DNA of 64,000 nucleotides from contig CAWGTW010000010.1 in NCBI GenBank assembly GCA_963825565.1, positions 186,001 through 250,000 on the forward strand, in the 5' to 3' direction. The notes beneath the pieces are model-generated. The model made no database searches. It worked only from the letters and a program-made list of their open reading frames with translations, and was not told where the DNA came from. This stretch comes from JBFGCT01 sp963825565 (GTDB lineage Bacteria; Actinomycetota; Acidimicrobiia; Acidimicrobiales; Ilumatobacteraceae). Positions 39,699-48,189 of the stretch are shown piece by piece. Every line of letters starts with the position of its first letter. The first letter of the stretch is position 1. The position numbers were made by a program, and so were the translations under genes.

Positions 39699-41330
39699 AT
39701 GGCGACGAACCGCGAACTCTGGCGCCGGGCGTTCGATTCAGCGGCGCACCGTCCCGCCGACTTCTCGACGATGTCGGGCACCCCGCTCGAACCGGTCTAC
39801 GGACCCGGCGACGGTGAGTTCCCCGGTCAGTACCCCTACACCCGCGGGCCGTACGCCTCGATGTACCGCTCGAAGCTGTGGACGATGCGGATGTTCGCCG
39901 GATTCGGCACCGCCGACGACACGAACCGACGGTTCAAGGAGATCATCCGCGCCGGCGGCGATGGCCTGTCGACCGCGTTCGACATGCCGACGCTGCTCGG
40001 GTTGGACTCCGACGACCCGATGGCCCTTGGCGAGGTCGGCCGGTGCGGCGTTGCGGTCGACAGCCTCGCCGACATGCAGGACCTCTACGCCGGGATCGAC
40101 CTCGCGACGACCACGACGTCGATGACGATCAACTCCCCGGCGGCAGCGATCTTCGCGATGTTCGTCGCCCAGGCCGAGGAGGCCGGCGTCGATCGGGCGC
40201 AGCTCGGCGGCACCCTGCAGAACGACATCCTCAAGGAGTATCAGGCGCAGAAGGAGTTCGTGTTCCCGCCCCGCCAGTCGATGCGGCTGGTGCGCGACAC
40301 GGTGCAGTTCACCGCCGCCGAGATGCCGCGCTGGCACTCGATCTCGATCTCCGGGTACCACATCCGCGAGGCCGGGTCGACCGCGGCGGAGGAGTTGGCG
40401 TTCACGCTGGCCAACGGCTTCGCCTACGTGGAGCTGGCGCTTCAGGCCGGGCTGCCGATCGACGCGTTCGCGCCCCGGCTGTCGTTCTTCTTCAATGCCC
40501 ACATCGACTTCTTCGAGGAGATCGCCAAGTACCGGGCCGCGCGCAGGATCTGGGCCCGCTGGGCGAAGCAGCGGTACGGCGCCGAGCTCGAGCGGTCGAT
40601 GCAGTTGCGGTTCCACACCCAGACCGCCGGCGTCTCGCTGACCGCGCAGCAGCCGGAGGTCAACATCGTCCGCACGGCGATCGAGGCGCTGGCCGGTGTG
40701 CTCGGCGGCACGCAGAGCCTGCACACCAACTCGATGGACGAGGCGCTCGCCCTGCCGACCGAGAAGGCCGCCCGCATCGCGCTCCGCACGCAACAGGTGA
40801 TCGCGCACGAGACCAACGTCGCCCATGTCGCCGACCCGCTCGGCGGCTCGTGGTTCATCGAGGAGCTGACCGACGAGCTGGAGCGACAGGCCGAGGAGAT
40901 CTTCGCCCACCTCGACGAGCTCGGCGGCGGGTCGATGCTCGACGGGGTGATCACCGGAATCGAGGAGAACTGGTTCCAGGGTCGAATCGCCGACTCTGCC
41001 TACGAGCTGGAACGCAAGTTCAACGCCGGCGAGCGGGTGGTCGTCGGCGTCAACGCGTTCACCGACGGCAACGACGACGAACTGGCGATCCTGCAGATCA
41101 CCAATGCCGACGAGGCCCGCCAGCGCGAACGGCTCGACCAGGTCCGCCGCGACCGCAGCCAGGAGGCGGTCGACAAGGTGCTCGCCAAGCTTGCGGTCGA
41201 GGCCGCCGACCCCGAGATCAACCTGATGCCGACGCTGATCGAGGCTGCCCACCGCTACGCGACGCTGGGCGAGATCATGACCACGATGGCCGGGGTCTTC
41301 GGCCGGCACGTCGAAGTGCCGACGATCTGA
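39699..41330 (+). CDS. B12-dependent acyl-CoA mutase, large (substrate-binding) subunit
   Basis: A 543-residue TIM-barrel subunit of the methylmalonyl-CoA mutase family without its own B12 domain. Family signatures are YPYTRGPYASMYRSKLWTM, FDMPTLLGLDSDDPMALGEV, SGYHIREAGSTAAEELAFTL and LRFHTQTAGVSLTAQQPEVN with the DPLGGSW block. Size and layout fit the separate large subunits of isobutyryl-, hydroxyisobutyryl- or methylmalonyl-CoA mutases. The Tyr of SMY and the Arg of QSMRLV sit where, by my recollection, methylmalonyl-CoA mutase keeps its Tyr and Arg, which would favour a dicarboxylic CoA ester. The ATG at 39699 is the first family-like start. The cobalamin subunit follows 209 bp later, beyond a 15-bp repeat array. 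Confidence 0.88.
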   Translation: MATNRELWRRAFDSAAHRPADFSTMSGTPLEPVYGPGDGEFPGQYPYTRGPYASMYRSKLWTMRMFAGFGTADDTNRRFKEIIRAGGDGLSTAFDMPTLLGLDSDDPMALGEVGRCGVAVDSLADMQDLYAGIDLATTTTSMTINSPAAAIFAMFVAQAEEAGVDRAQLGGTLQNDILKEYQAQKEFVFPPRQSMRLVRDTVQFTAAEMPRWHSISISGYHIREAGSTAAEELAFTLANGFAYVELALQAGLPIDAFAPRLSFFFNAHIDFFEEIAKYRAARRIWARWAKQRYGAELERSMQLRFHTQTAGVSLTAQQPEVNIVRTAIEALAGVLGGTQSLHTNSMDEALALPTEKAARIALRTQQVIAHETNVAHVADPLGGSWFIEELTDELERQAEEIFAHLDELGGGSMLDGVITGIEENWFQGRIADSAYELERKFNAGERVVVGVNAFTDGNDDELAILQITNADEARQRERLDQVRRDRSQEAVDKVLAKLAVEAADPEINLMPTLIEAAHRYATLGEIMTTMAGVFGRHVEVPTI

Positions 41331-41374
41331 GATGATCGCTCGCTCGCGACGACCTGCCGCTCGCCCCGGTCCGT

Positions 41375-41464
41375 CTCTGACCCGCGCCTCGCCGACCCGC
41401 GCCGCTCTGACCCGCGCCCCTCGGACCCGCGCCCCTCTGACCAGCGGCTCTCTGACCCGCGCGT
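41375..41464 (+). repeat. Six tandem 15-bp repeats between the two mutase subunit genes
   Basis: CTCTGACCCGCGCCC-like units fill 41375-41464 exactly six times. They lie in the 209-bp gap between the large and cobalamin-binding subunit genes, which are normally closer, so the array looks inserted or expanded. Confidence 0.85.
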
Positions 41465-41539
41465 CCTTCGCCGGCTGGGAGCCAACATCAGCGCTTCGGG
41501 GTGGTGGCCGTCCGGGCCGCCGATGCACGTGTGAACACG

Positions 41540-41956
41540 ATGGCCGGTGAGCGCATCCTCGTCGCCAAGGTGGGCCTCGACGGGCACGATCGCGGCATCA
41601 AGGTGGTTGCCCGCATCCTGCGAGACGCCGGGTTCGAGGTGATCTACACCGGGCTGTTCCAGACGCCCCAGACCGTCGCCGCTGCCGCCGTCGACGAGGA
41701 CGTGGATGCGATCGGCCTGTCGATGCTGTCCGGCGCGCACATGACGTTGGCGCCCCTCGTCGTCGAGGAGTGCCGCGCCCGCGGCAACGACATCCCGGTC
41801 GTCGTCGGCGGGATCGTGCCCGACCGCGATGTCGAGGCGCTGCAAGCCGCTGGTGTCGCCGCGGTGCTCACCCCGGGTGCCACCGCGGACGAGATCGTCG
41901 CCACGATGCGAGCCGTGCTCGAGCGTTCCGGCACCGCCGGATCGTCTCGGTACTGA
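41540..41956 (+). CDS. Cobalamin-binding subunit of the acyl-CoA mutase
   Basis: A 138-residue B12-binding domain. The base-off/His-on motif is VGLDGHDRGIKVVA (DxHxxG), followed by SMLSGAHMTLAPLVVEEC (SxL) and VVGGIVPDRDVEAL (GG), all hallmarks of the small subunit of isobutyryl/methylmalonyl-type mutases. I start at the ATG at 41540 (MAGERILVAKVGLDG); the in-frame ATG at 41501 adds residues with no family match. Together with the large subunit upstream it should form a heterotetrameric adenosylcobalamin mutase. A short hairpin follows at 41968. Confidence 0.9.
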   Translation: MAGERILVAKVGLDGHDRGIKVVARILRDAGFEVIYTGLFQTPQTVAAAAVDEDVDAIGLSMLSGAHMTLAPLVVEECRARGNDIPVVVGGIVPDRDVEALQAAGVAAVLTPGATADEIVATMRAVLERSGTAGSSRY

Positions 41957-41967
41957 TCCTGGAGCAT

Positions 41968-41986
41968 CTCCGGAGGATCTCCGGAG
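41968..41986 (+). terminator. Short hairpin after the mutase small subunit
   Basis: CTCCGGAG is repeated across a GAT spacer; each copy is its own reverse complement, so an 8-bp stem with a 3-nt loop can form 12 bp past the stop codon. Confidence 0.45.
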
Positions 41987-42189
41987 CGCCGCGGAGCAGC
42001 GGTCGGAGAGCTGCGGCGAGCGACGCCGGGACACTGCCGGGACACTGCCGCGGCCCTCTTGGACGGAGGGGAACGCCACGGACCCGCCGGTCCGCTGCCG
42101 CTCGCGCACCCTGTGTCCTGGTCGTGTGGCCTGGCGTCGCGGGCGTGATGGATGCCGTGGCGCGTCGCGCTGCCGGTCGGCAAGCGCGT

Positions 42190-42805
42190 CGGGTCGCCGG
42201 TCGGATCGTGTCGGGCCGCGTCGGGGTCGCGTCGGGATCGGGTCGAGTCGGGCAGCGTCGGGCAGCGTCGGGGTGTGTCGGGTCGCGTCGGGCAGCGTCG
42301 CGTGTGTCGGGTCGCGTCGGGCAGCGTCGCGTGTGTCGGGTCGCGTCGAGGTCGCCGGTCGGATCGTGTCGGGCTGTGTCGGGCTGTGTCGGGGTCGCGT
42401 CGGGGTCGCGTCGAGGTCGCGTCGAGGTCGCGTCGAGGTCGCCGGTCGGATCGTGTCGGGCAGCGTCGGGCTGTGTCGGGGTTGCGTCGGGTCGCGTCGG
42501 GTCGCGTCGGGTCGCCGGTCGGATCGTGTCGGGGTCGCGTCGAGGTCGCCGGTCGGATCGTGTCGGGCAGCGTCGGGCTGTGTCGGGGTTGCGTCGGGTC
42601 GCGTCGGGTCGCGTCGGGTCGCCGGTCGGATCGTGTCGGGCTGCGTCAGGGTCGCGTCGAGGTCGCGTCGAGGTCGCCGGTCGGATCGTGTCGGGCTGCG
42701 TCAGGGTCGCGTCGGGGTCGCGTCGAGTCGGGCAGCGTCGGGTCGCGTCGGGTCGCGTCGGGTCGCGTCGGGCTGTGTCGGGTCGCCGGTCGGGATCGAG
42801 CCGCG
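42190..42805. repeat. 0.6-kb GTCGGG-type minisatellite
   Basis: A nearly A-free tract of GTCGGGTCGC, GTCGGGGTCGC and AGCGTCGGGCTGTGTCGGG units. GTCGCCGGTCGGATCGTG recurs at 42193, 42351, 42438, 42511, 42545, 42618 and 42673, and a variant at 42782. The segments at 42438 and 42545 are the same for about 96 bp, giving a 107-bp tandem duplication. All three plus frames stay mostly open, but I see no ribosome site or protein-like composition. The rest of the 41957-42959 gap shows nothing I can name. Confidence 0.9.
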
Positions 42806-42959
42806 TCGCGTCGGGTGGCGCCGTGGCGCGCCGCGTTGCCGGTCGGTGAAGCGGCGGGCGCGTGGGATCATCTGGATGGCACCCGGCCTCGGTCCGTCGA
42901 TCGCAGGTCCCGGCATGAGTCCCGTGGACCTCTGAGGGGCGTGTGCGGGTGGCCGGGGT

Positions 42960-44245
42960 CTACGTGCGGACCAGCTCCGGGCTGACTCGGTCGATGGTGG
43001 TGCCGTGGTGGAAGAGGGTTCCGTCGGGTCGGGTCCAGGTGGCGGTGCGGTCGGGGGTCATGGTGAGGTTCCAGCGGCCTTCGTGGACGTGGTGGTGGTG
43101 GTGTTCGCAGAGTGGGAGGAGGTTGTCGATGTTGGTGGGGCCGTGGTGGTGCCACCACCAGCGGATGTGGTGGATTCGGCAGGCGTCGAAGCCGACGTTG
43201 CAGTGGGGTGGGCGCAGCTGCGGTGCATTGCGCGTAGGGCTTGTCGTTGGGGTCGGGTGGCGGTGCGGGCTGAGCGGCCTTGGTCGAGGACCTCGCTGTT
43301 GGTGCCGAGGACGATCGGGATGATCTCGGCGTCGCAGCACAGTCGTCGCATGGTGGCGACGGGGAGTGGGGTGCCGTTGTCGGTTTCGCAGATGCCGTGG
43401 TCGGTGTGGCCGATCAGCCAGTCGTAGCTGATCAGGGCGGTGATCTCGGGGATCCGGTCGACCGGCTGGTGTTGGTCGGGTTCGGTGTTGGGCTCTGGGT
43501 GGTCACCGTGTGTGTGGGGGGTGGTGATTCCGGTGATGGCGTTGATGAAGGCGTCGAGTTGGAGTTGGGTCCACTCGAGGGTGGTGGAGGTGTTGGCGGC
43601 GCGGAGTCGGGCGAGTTCGGCGTTGGCGGTGGCGGCGAGTTTGGCGTCGCGGACCGGGTCGAGCTCGAGGTGGGTGTGGTGCATGCCGGTGGTGTGGTCG
43701 ATCCAGCGGGTGACGTTGGATGCGGCCCGCTGCGCGGTGAGTTGGTCGATGTCGTCGGTGGCTTGTGCCCGGGTGAGGAGGTGTTTGGCGAGGTCGCGGC
43801 ATTCACGGCGGAACGCGTCGAGTGACAGTTGTCGGGCTCGGCCCAGGAGTTCGTCGGCCATCGTGGTGTACTCGGCGCGCACCGTGTCGGGTAACCCGCG
43901 TGCTGCGCTCGCGATCGCGTCGACGTAGCCGGCGGGGAGGTCGCCGTCGGTGAAGGCGTCCTCGACGGCGGGCATCTGTTCGCACAGCTCGTCGCGTTCG
44001 GTGATCGTGTGGGCGTCGCGGCCGCAGTGGCCGCCGGCGTTGGCGAGCAGCGAGTCGGCCGGTTCGGCGGACCCGATCGATTCGAGTTGGCGTACCCGGC
44101 GGGCGGCGCGCATCTCGATGCCGTCGAGCCACGCCCTGGCCCGCCGCACCTCGCCGAGCAGCACGGCGATCTCGTCGCGCGACATGGCGTCGGGCACGGC
44201 GGCACGCGCTGCAGCCCATGCCGCATCGGTGCTGTCGGTCTCCAT
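42960..44245 (-). pseudogene. DUF222 / HNH endonuclease-type protein, one C-terminal frameshift
   Basis: An actinobacterial DUF222 protein of about 428 residues if repaired. The helical DUF222 part reads METDSTDAAWAAARAAVPDA, then EMRAARRVRQLESIGSAEP and LELDPVRDAKLAATANAELA. The HNH nuclease part follows in a different frame: CNVGFDACRIHHIRWWWHHH and NLLPLCEHHHHHVHEGRW. The break is at 43205-43208, where a run of four G (C on the coding strand) would restore the frame and a CAHPHCNVGF join if it had five. A single-base loss in a homopolymer may be a sequencing error or a real mutation. Similar proteins occur in many copies in actinobacterial genomes and some are linked to mobile DNA, but nothing mobile is seen here. 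Confidence 0.85.
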
Positions 44246-44346
44246 TGGCTACCTCCGATCATTCGGTGAACATGACCGGGGGAGTCGGTACCACCAACGG
44301 TACCGAAGGGGTGTCACAGCCGATCCCGGCGGCATCACCAGCCGAG

Positions 44347-44913
44347 TCAGCCGGGGACTCCGGGGACGCCGGGGACGCCGTCGTCGAGCGGGACGCCGGC
44401 GCTGTTGAGGAAGCCGGAGACCATCCGGTAGAAGCCGGCGAGCAGCAACAGTTCGATCAACTCGGGTTCAGACCAGCGGCGAGCCAGCTCGGCCCAGGTC
44501 GCGTCGCCCACGCAGTCGTCGACGTGCAGTTCGTCGGCGAGGGCGAGCAGCGCACGGTCGTCGGCGGACCACTCGACGTCGGCCGGGTCGAGCGTGATCG
44601 CCTCGATCTCGGCGTCGGTGAGCCCGCTGGCCCTGCCGATCAGCGTGTGCTGGCCGAACTCGTAGCTCGCCCTGGCGTTCCACCCGACCCGCAGGATCAC
44701 GATCTCGCGCTCGCGTGCGGGCAGCAACCCCTTGTTGAGCAGGAACCCGCCCAGCAGGTTGAACCGCTTGAGCAGCTTGGGATGGCGGCCGAGGACCCCG
44801 AAGATGTTGAGCGGGCGGCCGTCGTGGGTCAGCGCGGTCGAGAGGATCTGGGCCAGCTCGTCGTCGAACTCCTCGATCGGGGCGATCCGTGGCTCGTCGG
44901 GCCGCAGCACCAT
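44347..44913 (-). CDS. Carboxymuconolactone decarboxylase/AhpD-like protein
   Basis: A 188-residue helical protein. LNIFGVLGRHPKLLKRFNLL, then REREIVILRVGWNARASYEF with GQH, matches the CMD-family 'lRvgwr...yEw..H' pattern. The AhpD-type CxxC redox pair is absent, so a thiol peroxidase partner role is unlikely and a decarboxylase-like or unknown role is more probable. The C-terminus is a short tandem repeat (GVPGVPGVPG). The gene ends on the same strand 13 bp before the gpsA stop region and may be co-transcribed upstream of gpsA. Confidence 0.82.
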   Translation of the reverse strand: MVLRPDEPRIAPIEEFDDELAQILSTALTHDGRPLNIFGVLGRHPKLLKRFNLLGGFLLNKGLLPAREREIVILRVGWNARASYEFGQHTLIGRASGLTDAEIEAITLDPADVEWSADDRALLALADELHVDDCVGDATWAELARRWSEPELIELLLLAGFYRMVSGFLNSAGVPLDDGVPGVPGVPG

Positions 44914-44926
44914 CGACCGAACCCGA

Positions 44927-45916
44927 TCAACCCGGCTCGGCTTCGTGGCCGGCCGGCTGGAGGCCGCTGTACGCCTCGGAGCCGGAGATCTCCCCCAGCA
45001 CGACGCGGTGCACCTCCCGGCTGATCGGCATGTCGACGCCGTGGCGATCGGCGAGCAGCATCACGCTGCCGGCGGTCTTGACCCCCTCGGCGACCATGTG
45101 CATCTCCTCGAGGATGTCGTCGAGGGTCCGGCCCGCGCCGAGCTGCTCACCGACGTAACGGTTCCGGCTGTGCGGGCTCACACACGTCGCGACCAGGTCG
45201 CCGAGCCCGGTCAACCCGGCGAAGGTCATCGCCTCCCCACCCATCGCGACGCCGAGTCGCGACAGCTCCGCCAGGCCGCGCGTGATGACCGCCGAGCGGG
45301 TGTTGTCGCCGACGCCGAGCCCCTGCGCGATGCCCGCCGAGATCGCGATCACGTTCTTCAGCGCACCGCCCATCTCGCAGCCGATGATGTCGTCGTTCAG
45401 GTACACGCGGAACAGCCCGCTCTGGAAGACGCGCTGAAGCGCGCGTGCCACGGCGAGGTCCTCGGTCGCCACGACGCTGGCTGCGGCCTGGCCGGCCATG
45501 ATCTCCTTGGCCAGGTTCGGCCCCGTGAGCGCACCGGCAGGGTGCCCCGGCAAGACGTCCTTGATCACCTCGGTCATCCGCATCAGGGAGTCCTGCTCGA
45601 GGCCTTTGGTCAGGCTGATGACCGGGATCCACGGGTTGAGGTACGGGCGAGCCGCCTCGAGCGTGTCGCGGAACGCATGCGAGGGCACGCCGACGACGAG
45701 CACCTGCGCCCTGGTCACCGCGTGCTCCAGGTCGGACGTCGCGTCGAGGTTGGCCGGCAGCTCGAAGCCAGCCAGGTAGCGCGAGTTCTCGTGCCGCTCG
45801 CGGATCTCGCCCGCGACCTGCTCGTCGCGCGCCCACAGCATCGACGCGTTCCGACCGGCGACCAACGACGCGACGGTGGTCCCCCACGACCCTGCTCCCA
45901 ACACCGTGACTCTCAT
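44927..45916 (-). CDS. gpsA: NAD(P)-dependent glycerol-3-phosphate dehydrogenase
   Basis: A 329-residue GpsA. The Rossmann motif VTVLGAGSWGTTVASLVA begins at residue 3. VISLTKGLEQDSLMRMTEV, AGALTGPNLAKEIMAGQAAA, CEMGGALKNVIAISAGIAQG (catalytic Lys), GLAELSRLGVAMGGEAMTFA and GLTGLGDLVATCVSPHSRNR are all family blocks, so it should be functional. It makes sn-glycerol 3-phosphate from dihydroxyacetone phosphate for phospholipid synthesis. I chose the ATG at 45916, which has GGGGGAG just upstream; the longer ORF to 45973 adds a non-conserved stretch. It is the only clear housekeeping metabolic gene in this part. Confidence 0.96.
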   Translation of the reverse strand: MRVTVLGAGSWGTTVASLVAGRNASMLWARDEQVAGEIRERHENSRYLAGFELPANLDATSDLEHAVTRAQVLVVGVPSHAFRDTLEAARPYLNPWIPVISLTKGLEQDSLMRMTEVIKDVLPGHPAGALTGPNLAKEIMAGQAAASVVATEDLAVARALQRVFQSGLFRVYLNDDIIGCEMGGALKNVIAISAGIAQGLGVGDNTRSAVITRGLAELSRLGVAMGGEAMTFAGLTGLGDLVATCVSPHSRNRYVGEQLGAGRTLDDILEEMHMVAEGVKTAGSVMLLADRHGVDMPISREVHRVVLGEISGSEAYSGLQPAGHEAEPG

Positions 45917-46007
45917 GTCTCCCCCTTGTCGTCGACAACGACACGGTAGACCGTTACGCCGTCCGAGACGCACGGACGGCCCACCGGTCCGAGGTCGGGC
46001 AGCGCCG

Positions 46008-46970
46008 TCAGCGGACCTCGCCGCGCGGGACCTGCGGTCCGCCGCTTTCGACCCAGACCAGCTCGCCGGGGGTCAACGGACCCCGCTCGCCGGCTTCGGG
46101 GTCACCGCCGTTCCACGACCAGAACCGGGCGACGGCGGCCGCCGACGGACTGCCGCCAGCGGCGCGGATGCACGAGAGCGCTCCCCACCCGGCTTCGATC
46201 GTCACCCAGGCGCCGTCGACACCGGGCACGTTCCACCGGTTGCCCGGGACCGGGTCCCGGCCGCCGTTCGCGTCGGCGACATCGCTCGACCGTGCATCGC
46301 TCCCGTAGTGCAGGGCGGTGATCGATGCGGTCGTCTCGTTCTTCCTGACCAGGTGGTGCCCGAAGCCGTCGGCGACAGGAGCGGTCGGTCCGGAGGGTTC
46401 GGCCCGGCCCGCCGAGACGATTCCCTGGACCGCCGGCGCTCCAGCGGTCCACGGCAGCTCGAACTCCCTCCACCGGGTCATCACGTGTTGACCGGGGCAC
46501 GTCGTCGCTCCCTCCTGGCCGGGCATCCGCTGGTGCGGGAGCAGCTTGCCGCCCGAGCGGATCCAGCCGTCGGCCGTCAGCTGATGCCGAAGCCAGCGCA
46601 CCTTGTCGATCTGCCGATCGGTCGGCTTCTCGGCGACCCCGTTGAGGAGGCACACGCCGAAGAACGCGGCATTGTTGCGCGACGAGTGCGCGGCCTGGAA
46701 GTAGCCGGCGTACTCGTAGACGCGATCGTCGTCGCGTTGGTGGATCATGAAGTTGTACTCGAACGGGGTGGCCTTCTGGGGCGTGCGGGCGTACTGCTCG
46801 ATCGACAGGATCGCCAGTTCGGGCTCGCGCGCCTCGAAGCTCCCCGCGCCGACATAGTGCACGGTCAGCCCATCTCGGCCCTTCGCCAACTGGTTCCGCG
46901 GGCTCCCGTTCATGTTGGTGACCCGATCCGGGAGGCCGATCTCGCTCCGGGTGACGATCCGATAGGCCAT
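46008..46970 (-). CDS. N-acetylmuramoyl-L-alanine amidase/PGRP-like protein
   Basis: A 320-residue protein whose first 170 residues resemble peptidoglycan-recognition amidases: LTVHYVGAG (first His), FEYNFMIHQRDD, AAFFGVCLLNG and the closing LLPHQRMPGQEGATTCPG (second His and the T-x-CPG end with Cys/His). The C-terminal half has two degenerate LysM-like stretches (HHLVRKNETTASITALHYGS and LTPGELVWVES). There is no signal peptide, so if it reaches the wall it needs another route or release by lysis, as phage endolysins do. Enzyme activity is likely but not certain because only part of the zinc site is obvious. Confidence 0.75.
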   Translation of the reverse strand: MAYRIVTRSEIGLPDRVTNMNGSPRNQLAKGRDGLTVHYVGAGSFEAREPELAILSIEQYARTPQKATPFEYNFMIHQRDDDRVYEYAGYFQAAHSSRNNAAFFGVCLLNGVAEKPTDRQIDKVRWLRHQLTADGWIRSGGKLLPHQRMPGQEGATTCPGQHVMTRWREFELPWTAGAPAVQGIVSAGRAEPSGPTAPVADGFGHHLVRKNETTASITALHYGSDARSSDVADANGGRDPVPGNRWNVPGVDGAWVTIEAGWGALSCIRAAGGSPSAAAVARFWSWNGGDPEAGERGPLTPGELVWVESGGPQVPRGEVR

Positions 46971-47038
46971 CGACGAACCCTAGGCCAGCGACATGTCGAC
47001 GGCGAACGAGGTGCGCGATCCGGCGGGGCAGCCCTCGG

Positions 47039-48010
47039 TCAGTCGCCGAGGAAGCCGGTCATGTCCATCACCTGGTCGGCCGGAGGGCTCTCGATGTCGA
47101 GCGGGGCGCCGATATCGGTGACGTTGAGCTCGACGCTCAGCGACTGACCGGCCACCCCGATGGTGAAAGCCAGCCGCCGCAGTTGGCTCTGCTCGGTGAC
47201 CCAGACGTCGTAGTCGATCGTCGACGGGAGTTCGGTGTCGAGCCCGGTGAGGTCGAGCTGCTGCTCGAGCTGCGGCGTCGCTGCGATGGCCTCGGCGACG
47301 TCGATGGTCACGCGGTAGTGCCGGACCGGGATGTCGTCGATCGAGTCGTCGCCCAGATCGACCACGGCGTCTGCCGCCGTCAGCGCCGTCGCGATGTCCA
47401 ACGGATCGGCCGCGAGCTGCGCCCGGTACTCATCGAGCGACATCCCCGACTGCTCGGCGACCACCGTGAGGTCGATCGACACCCACGCCGCCGGGAGGCC
47501 CATGCCGGCAGTACTCATGTACATGACGCCATTGCCGACGTCGATGATCGTCTCGATCTGCTCGACATCGCCGCCACCGAGCAGCGCCGAGGCGTCCATC
47601 GTCATCGTCATCACCTGGGCGTCGTTGTCGACGCCTCCGGAGATCGAGACCTGGCCGAGGGCGCCCATCGACATGTCCATCCGGTACCGGACCGTGTTCG
47701 CCGCTGCCGCCTGCTCCGCGGCCGCCGCGAGGGAGAACGCGGAGGAGTCGTCGACCTCGACCGTGGACGTGGACCCCGCACCACTGCGGATGGCGGCGAT
47801 CGCGCCGATGCCGAGCACGACGAGCGCGACCGCGGCGACGAGGCCGAACAGCCGGCTGCGCGAGCGCTTCGGCGACACCACCGGTGCTGGTTCGAGCGGG
47901 GGCGCGTGCGGCGGCGCGAGCGTGTTGGGGGCCGGCCACGGGTCTCCGCCCCGGTCGGACGGCACCGTCGGCAACGTCGGCAACGTCGGCACCGTGGGGT
48001 CGTGCTCCAT
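47039..48010 (-). CDS. Membrane-anchored LppX/LprG-like lipid-carrier-type protein
   Basis: A 323-residue protein with a Pro-rich cytoplasmic head of about 45 residues (PTLPTLPTVPSDRGG), one membrane helix near 52-72 (GLVAAVALVVLGIGAIAAI) and an outer domain. The outer domain follows the LppX_LprAFG pattern: an N-terminal helix AAAAEQAAAANTVRYRMDM, long beta strands such as ISGGVDNDAQVMTMTMDASA and VMYMSTAGMGLPAAWVSIDL, then VRHYRVTIDVAEA and TIDYDVWVTEQSQLRRLAFT. Relatives carry lipids to the mycobacterial envelope. It is anchored here by a helix instead of a lipidated Cys. The adjacent 46008 amidase is on the same strand. Confidence 0.78.
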   Translation of the reverse strand: MEHDPTVPTLPTLPTVPSDRGGDPWPAPNTLAPPHAPPLEPAPVVSPKRSRSRLFGLVAAVALVVLGIGAIAAIRSGAGSTSTVEVDDSSAFSLAAAAEQAAAANTVRYRMDMSMGALGQVSISGGVDNDAQVMTMTMDASALLGGGDVEQIETIIDVGNGVMYMSTAGMGLPAAWVSIDLTVVAEQSGMSLDEYRAQLAADPLDIATALTAADAVVDLGDDSIDDIPVRHYRVTIDVAEAIAATPQLEQQLDLTGLDTELPSTIDYDVWVTEQSQLRRLAFTIGVAGQSLSVELNVTDIGAPLDIESPPADQVMDMTGFLGD

Positions 48011-48189
48011 ACATCGAGTATCGGTCGCCGGGCCTCACGATGTAGTCAAGTCTCGGTCAGTCTTTCGTCCGAAGTCGGCGCCGGTCCGGCCCGCGCGTCG
48101 TGCCCGAACGTCGGATCGTGACCGAGGGCACAACGACCCTGTCGAGCGTCGGGCGCGGCTGCGTACTCTCGCCGTGAGGAGGTTGGCTC

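Noticed and set aside
42152..42985. 277-codon Arg/Ser/Gly-rich ORF through the GTCGGG repeats
   Set aside because: All three plus frames are largely open across the tract because the repeats lack stop triplets. There is no ribosome site and no protein-like composition.
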